Positions 55,504 to 64,000 of a DNA stretch of 64,000 bases are shown here, piece after piece. The notes beneath the pieces were generated by a model. That model saw only the letters and a list, made by a program, of their open reading frames with translations. It did not search any database and had not been told where the DNA came from. Positions within the stretch are counted from its first letter, which is position 1, and each line of letters opens with the position of its first letter. The DNA is from Limibacter armeniacum (GTDB taxonomy: Bacteria > Bacteroidota > Bacteroidia > Cytophagales > Flammeovirgaceae), in contig NZ_JBAJNO010000003.1 in assembly GCF_036880985.1 (NCBI RefSeq), forward strand, positions 124,001 to 188,000, given 5' to 3'. The translations under genes were made by a program, and so were the position numbers.

Positions 55504-55601
55504 GGACAGTTATTCAAGTAGTGTCCAGCTAGTATAAATAAATGCTGTCCTCATATTACCCCATTTTGGTTTGTTACGGACAAACCAAGTTTGCCCGTAA
55601 C
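55504..55601 (-). ncRNA. Conserved structured 3' element, copy B
   Basis: It lies 3' of the second giant protease gene (stop at 55610). It has hairpin GTTACGG/CCGTAAC (55573-55601), and outer stem GGACAG (55504-55509) / CTGTCC (55545-55550) around a 35-nt loop almost identical to copy A. The outer stem differs from copy A (GGGCAG/CTGCCC) by one compensated pair. The position relative to stop codon and terminator is the same in both copies. Confidence 0.55.
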
Positions 55602-55609
55602 AACTCCCA

Positions 55610-58229
55610 TTACTTTTTAATGACTTTACGAACGGCTGTCTTGCCTTCAGACACCAGCTGAACATAATAAATACCAGCTGGCTTTCCTGTTAAATCAACC
55701 GTGTAAGTCTCTGATGATTTTACTTCATCACTGAATAGTACCACACCGATTGCATTCACCAATTTAACTGTGATGTTACCTTGGCTATTTGCCCAACGGA
55801 TATTCAGGTAATCACTTGTAGGGTTAGGGTACAATTGCAACCCTGTCACCTCAAGATCATCATTAACTCCTAACACAACCTCTTCCGTTACTTCAAGTGC
55901 CATATCAAAAGTTTTCTCTGCACCTTCCGTATCAGTAGCTGTTATTGTGATAAAAGTCTGTCCGATAGATACCGGCGTAACGATTGCTTTGGTACCTGAA
56001 ACATATACTTCAGCGATTGATGCATCTGCACTGCTTAATGTATACGTCAGCATGTCTCCATCAGGATCAGCGAATACAGAATCAAATGTAAATGTGTATT
56101 GCTTGCTGATTTCAACTTCCACTGCTGTCAGCTCAGATACTACTTCAGGCGCACGGTTAGTGTTAAGCACAGCCACCTGCAAATCATAAGCTTTTTCTGC
56201 TCCGTACTCATCAGCCGCTATAAAAGTGAATGTATAGTTACCTGCCATTTCATAACCTGTACCGAATGATACAGCTAATGCACCATCAGCATAGGTAGCT
56301 GTTAGGCCATCATATACATCTGCCGCTGAAACTGAAGTAATGCTATCCATATCAGCATCTGTTACTGGAATGCTCAACATAAGCGTATCTCCTTCATTTA
56401 CTGTTTGCGATACAGGCATACTCATCACTGGTGCAGAATTGACACGCAGATTGACATGTACTTTGGCATCCTCAGCATATGGGTCATTACTACCAATCTT
56501 CAGGAATGCCTTATGCGTACCTGCTGCCAATTTTGATGCATCAATAGCTACATTTACTGTTTGCTCCTGCTGGCTGGACACCTTGCCATGAGCAGGGTCA
56601 AGCGTTACCCAATGCTCAGGATTAGCTGACATTGCGCGCATCTTAATAGCGGTAGTGTAATAAGTTATCTCATACAGCTCGTACCAATTTGAACCATCAT
56701 CAGGTGTTACAAAATAGTGGCCGTATGCTGTCTTGCTTTCAAGGTCAAGTGGAGCTGTATAAACGATGTCTTCCGGTATTGCTACCATGATGAAGAATGA
56801 CTCCCCATTTTCAAACAGGAATTTCTCATCCAACTCTACTGTATCCCAAGCGCCTACTTCATCACCACCGAAGTACTCCTGTGTCAACATAACTTCAGCT
56901 GAAGCAATGTCATTTCCTTTCAGTACTGTGATTACGAAAGGAGCCGTTGAGTTCTCTCTGCGGAAATAATACTTTAAGTGCGTCAGGTAGAAACCTTCAG
57001 GCTGGTTCACATCATATTTTGTTGCCAGCTTAATCTGGTTTGTCCCTTCTCCAAAAGAGTAAATTCCGTAAGGCTCCGTTTTAGGCTCATCGTATGCCAA
57101 TGAGTCTGCAAATACTTCTGGTGTATAAGCGTCTTCAGCTACCGACATTTCCATTACTGGAAGTACTGACATTTGCTCAGCCTTGAATGGTGATGGAATA
57201 GGACTCATCATATTCATTGGCATTGCTGAAGTTGTTGCCATAGCTCCAACACCTCTTTCTGCATCCCATCCCCAGTGAGCAAGACCAAATGACATTCCGT
57301 AATCCAATGTTGCCTCCTCACTATCATTAGAGAAAGTGTAGGCAAATTGCTGTTGCGTTCCTTCGTTGACAATCCAATTTAAGGTATCAGTACTATAAGA
57401 AAGTACCGCAGCAATCAAGGCATCACCACTAACTGGCAATGAGAATTCCTGCTCGTCAGCAACAAACACAAGGTTAGCAGCATGTACATCAGCATCCATC
57501 GCATTAAAAGTCAACTCCACTTCCAAGCTTCCAAATGCAGGAATCACAGCACCAGAATCAAGACTCGTATCAAAGTAAGCTGTATCTGCATCAAACAGCA
57601 CTGAAGTTACAGGTGCTGGCTTACTACCTTCATTATACACTGTAAAGGATGTTGTTGCCGTCGCAGAACCGTCATTCAAGAAGAATACTTCACCAAAGTC
57701 CACTGAAGCAACACTGAGTGACAGATCTGACGCACCGTATACATCCAAAGCAATTGGTGTCTCTGTCAGCTGAGCGCTAGCATCATTGGTAAATACCTTG
57801 ATTACATCCGTATATGAATCTACATCCATACCTGTTGCTGTGTACTGAAATGGAACTTCAACTGTTTCTCCATTAGCCAGCTTTCCAAAGAATGGTGGTT
57901 GGATCATTACAGCTCTGTATGACCACTCAGATTGACCCGAAGTCCTCTTGGTTTTGTTTACAACCAAGCCATACTCCTCACTTGGATCTTCAATACCAAT
58001 CATATAGGAATTGTAATCCATGTCATCCGAATCAAAGGTATTGTACTGGAATTTTATCCTGCCATCAGCATACAGGTGTAGCTGGAAGGTATATGAACCT
58101 CCATATCCTCTATAGTAATAGCCCACCTCATTCCACTGAAGGACTGCATATTCGTCAGTTTCATAGAAGTAAACATCAGAGGTTTCATTCAGAAGATGTG
58201 AACTCGTCCAGAATGGCGCTACAATTGCC
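55610..58229 (-). pseudogene. Giant T9SS subtilase, copy B: C-terminal part after a frameshift
   Basis: In the frame of this part, readable sequence begins at about 58229 as AIVAPFWTSSHLLNETSDVY and continues through YTFQLHLYADGRIKFQYNTF. It therefore completes the module cut in the upstream part. ASH-type beta-sandwiches follow, then a jelly-roll-like region, a cadherin-like Ig pair (NRAPEVVSELTAVEVEISKQ) and a T9SS tail (LQLYPNPTSDYLNIRW, GKPAGIYYVQLVSEGKT). The last 200 or so residues are very close to copy A. Adding one base rejoins this part to the upstream part as a protein of 2317 residues. By itself it lacks a signal peptide and protease domain. Confidence 0.85.
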
Positions 58230-61200
58230 CAGGACCATATGTGTAAGGGAAACTGTAAGAGGGTACATTACCATAAGTTGTCTCTGACAAGTCAAATGCG
58301 ATAAACCCGTAATGGAACGCATTGAAAGTAGTATATTCTCTACCAAAATAAGGGAATACAAACTTCGTCAGTTCAAGTTGTGTACTGCGTTTGTTGTTGG
58401 CATACTTATCTTTAAGTGATATACCAATCTCAGAGATATCTTCCCATTCATAATCAATCTCAGTGTAAGTATAGCCGAATCCATTGTCCATAGAATCTGC
58501 ATCAACCTTTCTGTTGTTGATCTTCATCCACTCCGGTGCGTACACTGTATAGATCAGGTCTGTTCCCGGTTTCGTGTTGGAGATAGTCACTGTCGCAGAC
58601 TTACCTGCTTCTGTTCCGTAAGCCAAACTGTCTTTTGACAAATCGTCACCGTTCCATGCAAAAGATGCCTTTGGTGATGGAAGTGCTACACCACTCAAAA
58701 CAATATTAAAGGTGTCAAGTGCTGCTCCCTTGCTGGCATCCAATGTAATAACTGATACAGTATCTGTATAAGTACCCTCTTCTATAGGAGAGAAGAAAAG
58801 GCCGTATGATTTCACTGCATTTGGTGCCAAAGTAGCCGTACCGGAAGAATCCGATGCAGTGAAACGCTCGAATGAGAACACTGATGAATCAGACAGGGCT
58901 ACTACTTTGTAGTACTGCTTATCAGAACCAGTATTTGAGAATTCAAATCCTCTTGCTACTGTCTCACCACTTCCGGCAATCAGTTCCCCAAAGTCAATCA
59001 CCGTTGTTGTATCCACCTCAAAGTTTGGCTCACCCGCTACAAATGCTTTTGCAGCGTACACAGACTTAGTACTTCCATCGTATTTCATTGAAACTATGAA
59101 AGACTTAGCGTATGTAGTCGCATTCTGACCTATCAAATTCAAGGTAAAGTTCACTGCCAATGTATCTCCTGGCTGGAGTGCCCCACTTGCTGGAGAAATA
59201 TTGATGATATCAGCATCTTCTTGATCAAACTCGAAGTTCGCCACTTGGTTACCTGTATTCATAATCAGGAAAGTAGAATCAACCTGAACACCAGACATCA
59301 GTGTATCATATACCGTCACTGAATCATCAGTAGTAAGCAATGTCATATATTCCACCTGAGGGCCTACGATGTAATTGACCTTCATAGGAATTTGCAAGCT
59401 ATCATTATCAGCATTCAGGTTCAGATTTGTATAAATTGAACTTTCCAACCCTGAGGACTGGCTGTTTGCCCTAACCCTGATCTTCGTTTCATAACCTGGC
59501 TTTAACTCAGCAACGGTTTTAGGGTAGATGTAGAATTTAGATGCATCAGCACCCTCTACCACAATTTGAAGGTTGGTAAGTGTTTCCTTTCCTTCATTTT
59601 TCAGCATTACTTCCACATAGTCAGAAGCCTTGCTTTTGAAGAGTGTTCCGAAGTCAATTTCAGCAACACTAGCAGTCAGTTCTGGATTATGCCCCGTAAC
59701 TGTTACGTGTGCATACTTTCTGATGGCACCTTGCTTTGGATCATCATGCATCATAATCAATGGAATCTCGTATCTGCCATTGTTCAGTGCCTGACCATCA
59801 AAGCGAGGAGTGATCTCAATCTCCTGATTTGGCTCAATTCTACCTGATGGAATGTCAAACCTCACCAATTCAGCGTTTCGTTTGCCTTCATATGCGCGTA
59901 CCATAAACACCTCACCCCATACCTGTCCGGCATCTGTGTAGTAGTGAAGTCCTTTGTGCAACCTTACAAAGCTAGCACCTGTTTTAGCAAGCGTTTGTGT
60001 ACCAATTGGGTAAGAAATACCATCCGGAGTTCCAACTACAACCCAGAAGGTTTGACCTGCTTTCACATTTACCTTCGCTGAAAGTGTTGTCTCAAACCAG
60101 CCACCATTTCTTAGGCCTCTTACATACTTTCCAGTTGATGCCAACGGCTCACCAGTTGGTCCATCCTCGCCGCCAACATAAATACCAAAATCATACTTGA
60201 TTGGATCGTAAATTTCAGTTGCAATAAATGCTGATACATGCGTAAGCTCCATATCACGCTCAGCTACAAACTTGTTGGCAATCACTACCCCAAGTTTGTC
60301 ACCATCGTGAAACTCACTGAAACTTCTCATAAAATCAGGATTGTCCTTTGTATCATGACGAACAGTATCCAAATAGGTATAAAAATTTGGACTCTCATCA
60401 AAACTAGGACTTAACAGTGGTTGAATTCCTGTATCAACTGGAGCCTGATACTCCAAGGCTGAAGGCGCAAAAGTCTCAGAAGCTGAAGACGCATGTGGTA
60501 GTGAAGCTGCTACAGCTGCTGCTGCTTCCTCCTCCATTTCTCCAAAACCTTCTACCAGCCAGTAAAACCTTGACACGCCTTCACCTGTATTCTTGAATGA
60601 GAACGGAGCATTTGCATACTGACCATTTTCCACATTGATATTTACCTCCAAAGGAGTCTCATCTGTAAGTGCCAATACACCTGCTCTCCAAGTTGTAGCT
60701 ACCAATGGTGCTGAAACCGGCGAAAAGTTTCCATCCACGTCTTTTGCCCTAATACAAACTGTATATGTTGTATTTGGCTCCAATGGTGAAATCAACAAGT
60801 TACCAACTGTACCAGTGGTCGTTACGTGGTGCTCATAAGCAGTTGCAACCTCAACAATACTAGCCAGTTCCTCCTCACTATATACACTGTCTTCTCCATG
60901 GAACCTTCCTTCTGCTACCAAAACCTGATAGTCGTTGATTCTAACACCAAACTTATTGGTAACCAGTAACCAACCAATATCAAATGAGTTTTCATCATAA
61001 CCGTAGAAACCCCAATCTGCAATTGCCGGAACTTCCTCCGCATCGTCTACCAAAGCAGCATACGCATCAATACGTCCAGCACCCAAGTAACCAGCCATTG
61101 TTGGGTTGTAGTCATCAATATTTTTGGCTGTTGCCTGAAGACGTGCCTTTACCTGATCTGGTGTTAACTCATACAGGTATTTAGATGCAAGCAAAGCCGC

Positions 61201-62562
61201 TATACCTGTCACATGGGGGCTGGCCATTGAAGTACCTGTCCATGCCGGACCTCCGTACTTATTGCCAGGAAGCGTTGAATAAATCGCAGTACCCGGTGCC
61301 GAAATATCGATTTGAGGGCCAAAACATGATGAAAGGTGTTTCCTGTCAGCATGATCTGTATTGGCAACTGCAAATACTTGCTCCAGATTTGCCGGATACA
61401 TAACATTTGGACGTGTATAAGCACTAGTAGCAGAGAAGTTACCAGCTGCAAAAATTGGAAGACCACCCTTCAGAGCTCCTTCAAACTCACCTGTAACAGG
61501 GTTCTTACCTGCATTTGCAATGTAGTAATTGATACAGTCTTCCATCAATACAGATGGTAGACCACCGCCCCAAGAGTTATTTGAGATGGTAGCGCCATTA
61601 TCAGCTGCATATATAAATGCCTCTTCAAAACCTCCTACTATATCACCATAATTTGGGTGATAACTGAAAGTAACACAGGTCATCAGGCGAATACCATCAC
61701 CTTTACCGCTACCACCTGCAACACCTGCAAGTCCAATACCGTTATTGTTCGTCGCAGCGATAGTACCAGCTACGTGCGTACCGTGTGAACCAACGATAAT
61801 GTGCGACATGTTATCTGCAAAATTCCAACCATGGATATCATCTACATAACCGTTACGGTCATCATCAATTCCGTTGTTAGGAATTTCATCCTCATTCACC
61901 CACAGGTTATCTTTCAGGTCTTCATGGTTGATGTCAATACCACCATCCAGAACGGCTACCACTACTTCAGGACGTCCTGTTTCAATCGTCCACGCCTTTC
62001 TTACATTGGCATCAGACCCTACTCTACCTTCAGTCTGTCCCACGTTTTCGTAGTGCCACTGATTATGGTAAAGCGGATCATTTGGCTTCTCTGTCATTGT
62101 ACGGTTGTGAGCACCACTTTCCTCAACCTGACCGAACTTTCTGTAAGAAGCCTGCATCTCTACATGCTCAACCTCAGTCAGTTCACCATACTTAGTGATT
62201 AGTTCTTCGGTTGAGATAGTGCTATCCACCCTTACTTCATACCATAGGTCTAACCCGTATTCACGGTGCCTTGTCTCAAACCTTCCAGCAGGTCGGAAAA
62301 CCCTCTTCAGTTTTGTAGCACGAAACTCACCATTCAAGATATTGAAGTCCACCAACCCTGTACGTACAGGATCAATCCCTTCTTCTTCTGAAATGTTGAC
62401 TGCTTCTTCAGTCAATTGGGAAGCTGCTTCGGGCGTTAATTTAACCCGAATCACCCCCTTTGTAAACCCTCCTTCTGTGTCCTGGGCAGTAGCAATACTC
62501 CCCCCTATAATTAGGGAACCCAGTAGAACGAGTAGTTTAAAAGTTAGTAACTTCTTTTTCAT
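58219..62562 (-). pseudogene. Giant T9SS subtilase, copy B: N-terminal catalytic part
   Basis: 1447 codons. A signal peptide (about 1-27, ending GGSIATAQ) and propeptide are followed by an S8 domain with an intact triad in AVLDGGIDINHEDL (Asp), GSHGTHVAGT (His) and TGTSMASPHVTG (Ser), with FAAGN for the oxyanion hole and a DDDRNGYVDD calcium-type loop. FN3, jelly-roll and several ASH-type beta-sandwich repeats follow. The frame ends in the middle of a repeated module (YSFPYTYGPGQL, stop at 58219). One base lost from a run of G near 58228-58230 explains it: with the base restored the text reads GPGAIVAPFW. The truncated product keeps a complete-looking protease but has lost its T9SS tail. Confidence 0.88.
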
Positions 62563-63234
62563 AAATTTTTGTTTGTAGTATAAAAGATTGGGCCCCTCAT
62601 CTAATCAAATAATAATTGAATTGGTTGTATTGATGTGAACCACTTTGTAATAAAATTTTGACAATTGTTTTAGCATTAACAGTGGTTCAATATTGACAAT
62701 AATTAAATGAGTTGCACAGTGTTACTCCTTAACCCTTTTACTACAGGCATTAAAAACAACCATAACAACACCACTCAAAGCCCAAAAAGATGTTTTTTAA
62801 ATGGGAAAAGTACTTTTTAGATAGGGTTAAAAAACAAGAAGGGAGGTTTGAATCACCAAAACATTAAAATGAAATACACCACACACACAATACAATCAAT
62901 CACACAACACACCAAAAGCAAGTAATAAAAAGTAAAATACAGCTAAACAACGAATGATAATATGTTTTTCTTAAGTGATATAATGGGATAGGAATATGAA
63001 AACAGCAATATCACATCAAGATTGACCAATGTGAAAGAAAAGTATAATACTACATTATTTTTACATGATCTTATATTTCACTAAAAGCCATATTTTAAAA
63101 CTAAAAACCAACCAATTGTTATATATATAACTAGTTATTTTAAACAACAATAGCTCATATTTATATAGATTTTAGATTCGCAATAATAAATAAAAATATA
63201 ATCTCATCCTGCTTAATCTATTGACCATTAAACA
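62563..63234. other. Large AT-rich intergenic region before giant protease copy B
   Basis: About 670 bp without a credible gene on either strand. It holds an A/C-rich, nearly T-free simple stretch (about 62876-62915, CACACAC-type) and several poly-A/T tracts. It must contain the promoter of the copy B protease gene. No repeat like the GTGCACAA pair of copy A was found. A related TTGCACAGT occurs near 62712. Confidence 0.5.
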
Positions 63235-63240
63235 CAAAAA

Positions 63241-63274
63241 TCCATCATAAACCTGAATCAGGCTTATGATGGAT
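63241..63274 (-). terminator. Terminator of the TPR-HTH regulator, copy B
   Basis: A stem of about 16 bp (TCCATCATAA-a-CCTGA / TCAGG-c-TTATGATGGA) with a very short loop. On the minus strand it is followed by TTTTTGTGTTT. It lies about 67 bp after the stop at 63342. Confidence 0.88.
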
Positions 63275-63341
63275 TTATATACATTTTATCTCTTTGTATT
63301 CTAGGTTCCTACCCTACGTAGATCTCACAAACTAGCTTCCC

Positions 63342-64000
63342 TTACATCTCCATTAAGAAAGTATTCAGGTTGGTACTTGTATTTGTAAGTTTTAGCTTTT
63401 TTCTCAGTCGTGATCGGGCTACCTCAACACTCTTAACACTTTGATGGGTAATATCTGCAATTTCCTTGGAGGACATTCCCAACCTCAGTAAGGCTGACAA
63501 CTTTTCTTCTCCCTGAGTCAGATCAGGAAAATCTTCTCGCAGTTTTTCATAAAACCCCTTGTGCACTTTCTGGTACCTGACTTCAAACTCCTCCCAAACT
63601 GTTTTGTTGATACTCGAATTGACATCTTTGATTACCTGCTTAAGTACTTCCTTATCTTCAGGTTGTACTTTTTCTTTTAAAGATGACAGTTGGATCACAA
63701 CTCCTTCCATTGCCGCATTCTTTTCCAACAGGTATATTTCCTTCATTACCAGTTCCCTTTGCCTGAGCTCAAGGTCCTTTTCCAATGACTGTTTTTCAAA
63801 GTAAGTACTCGCTGCACGGCTCCGATTCAACCACAGAATCAACCAAGTTATCACCACTGCAAAAACCAGCAGGATAATAATGATACTATAAATAAGTCTT
63901 GTTCTTTCCTGTTCTGCCTTTGCGACCTCCTCCTTTTTCTCAAAATCATATAGCATATGGAGGCGTGTGATTTCCTTGATACTTTGCTCGTTGAAAATAC
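63342..64000 (-). CDS. Membrane-spanning regulator with LuxR-type HTH (copy B, 5' end outside window)
   Basis: The last 219 codons of a paralogue of the 547-residue regulator at 53684. The frame is open to the window edge (IFNEQSIKEITRLHMLYDFE precedes the first internal Met), so the TPR part lies beyond 64000. Visible are a membrane helix (YSIIIILLVFAVVITWLILW), a coiled coil with repeated Glu/Lys, and a LuxR/GerE-like helix-turn-helix (LTQGEEKLSALLRLGMSSKE, SVKSVEVARSRLRKKL). It precedes giant protease copy B exactly as copy A precedes its own protease gene. Confidence 0.9.
   Translation of the reverse strand, partial: IFNEQSIKEITRLHMLYDFEKKEEVAKAEQERTRLIYSIIIILLVFAVVITWLILWLNRSRAASTYFEKQSLEKDLELRQRELVMKEIYLLEKNAAMEGVVIQLSSLKEKVQPEDKEVLKQVIKDVNSSINKTVWEEFEVRYQKVHKGFYEKLREDFPDLTQGEEKLSALLRLGMSSKEIADITHQSVKSVEVARSRLRKKLKLTNTSTNLNTFLMEM

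Noticed and set aside
51674-58240. Programmed -1 ribosomal frameshifting as explanation for both broken protease genes
   Set aside because: Neither site has a good slippery heptamer: copy A has G-GAA-AAG, where the P-site tRNA would mispair, and copy B has T-GGG-CAA. No strong downstream structure was seen. Single-base loss (biological or technical) is simpler.
15898-62562. Many plausible-length open frames antisense to the giant genes
   Set aside because: They lie opposite or out of phase with genes that have clear domains, have no recognisable motifs, and have odd amino-acid composition (Trp/His/Ile/Leu-rich), as expected of shadow frames.
1-64000. CRISPR arrays, tRNA or rRNA genes, prophage genes, integrase attachment sites
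   Set aside because: No regular spaced repeats, cloverleaf-like segments, conserved rRNA stretches or phage/integrase motifs were found on reading.

Overview
The window looks like a chromosomal segment of a Bacteroidota bacterium, most likely from the Cytophagales (Flammeovirgaceae-like, possibly marine). The reasons are several large secreted proteins ending in a type IX secretion (T9SS) sorting domain, a GLPGLI protein beside a TonB-type outer-membrane barrel, WG-repeat, GEVED and golvesin-type modules, lipoproteins with typical lipoboxes, and gene starts without Shine-Dalgarno sequences. The genus is not determined. I saw no rRNA, tRNA, CRISPR array or phage genes.

Layout. 1-5 kb: housekeeping and small genes (start of a membrane-anchored protein, an unknown protein, formate-tetrahydrofolate ligase, an SGNH esterase, a lipoprotein subtilase). 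5-14 kb: a minus-strand envelope cluster (PQQ propeller lipoprotein, DUF3592-like membrane protein, TonB-type barrel, GLPGLI protein, secreted protein) invaded by two 1279-bp IS4-family elements. Each has its own 9-bp target duplication, and one splits the barrel gene. 14-27.4 kb: a WG-repeat protein and a block of secreted cell-wall-active enzymes: a beta-lactamase-fold hydrolase fused to a GHL10 domain, and an N-acetylmuramoyl-L-alanine amidase fused to a GHL10 domain. Both carry golvesin/GEVED modules and T9SS tails, with a small TolB-like propeller gene upstream. 28-33 kb: an LRR protein with a BRCT-like segment, a deleted response-regulator remnant, a phosphotransferase, a cupin, an NTF2-like protein and an 86-bp long-armed inverted repeat. 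33-44.5 kb: an amidase, a T9SS subtilase, an M57-type metalloprotease, a NADAR protein, a DbpA-like helicase, a tightly packed four-gene membrane/methyltransferase operon and a permease. 44.6-64 kb: a tandemly duplicated two-gene module, in which a membrane-spanning TPR regulator with a LuxR-type HTH is followed by a giant T9SS subtilase.

Main points of interest. (1) The amidase-GHL10 fusion places an enzyme that strips stem peptides and a probable glycosidase for stripped glycans in one secreted chain. (2) The regulator plus giant-protease module is duplicated, and each protease copy has a single -1 frameshift that separates the catalytic domain from the T9SS tail. (3) Both protease genes are followed by a conserved structured 3' element with a compensatory base-pair change. 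(4) The IS-split barrel gene can be rejoined exactly at its VKD codons.

Family assignments come from reading motifs only; no database search was run. Domain boundaries are approximate.
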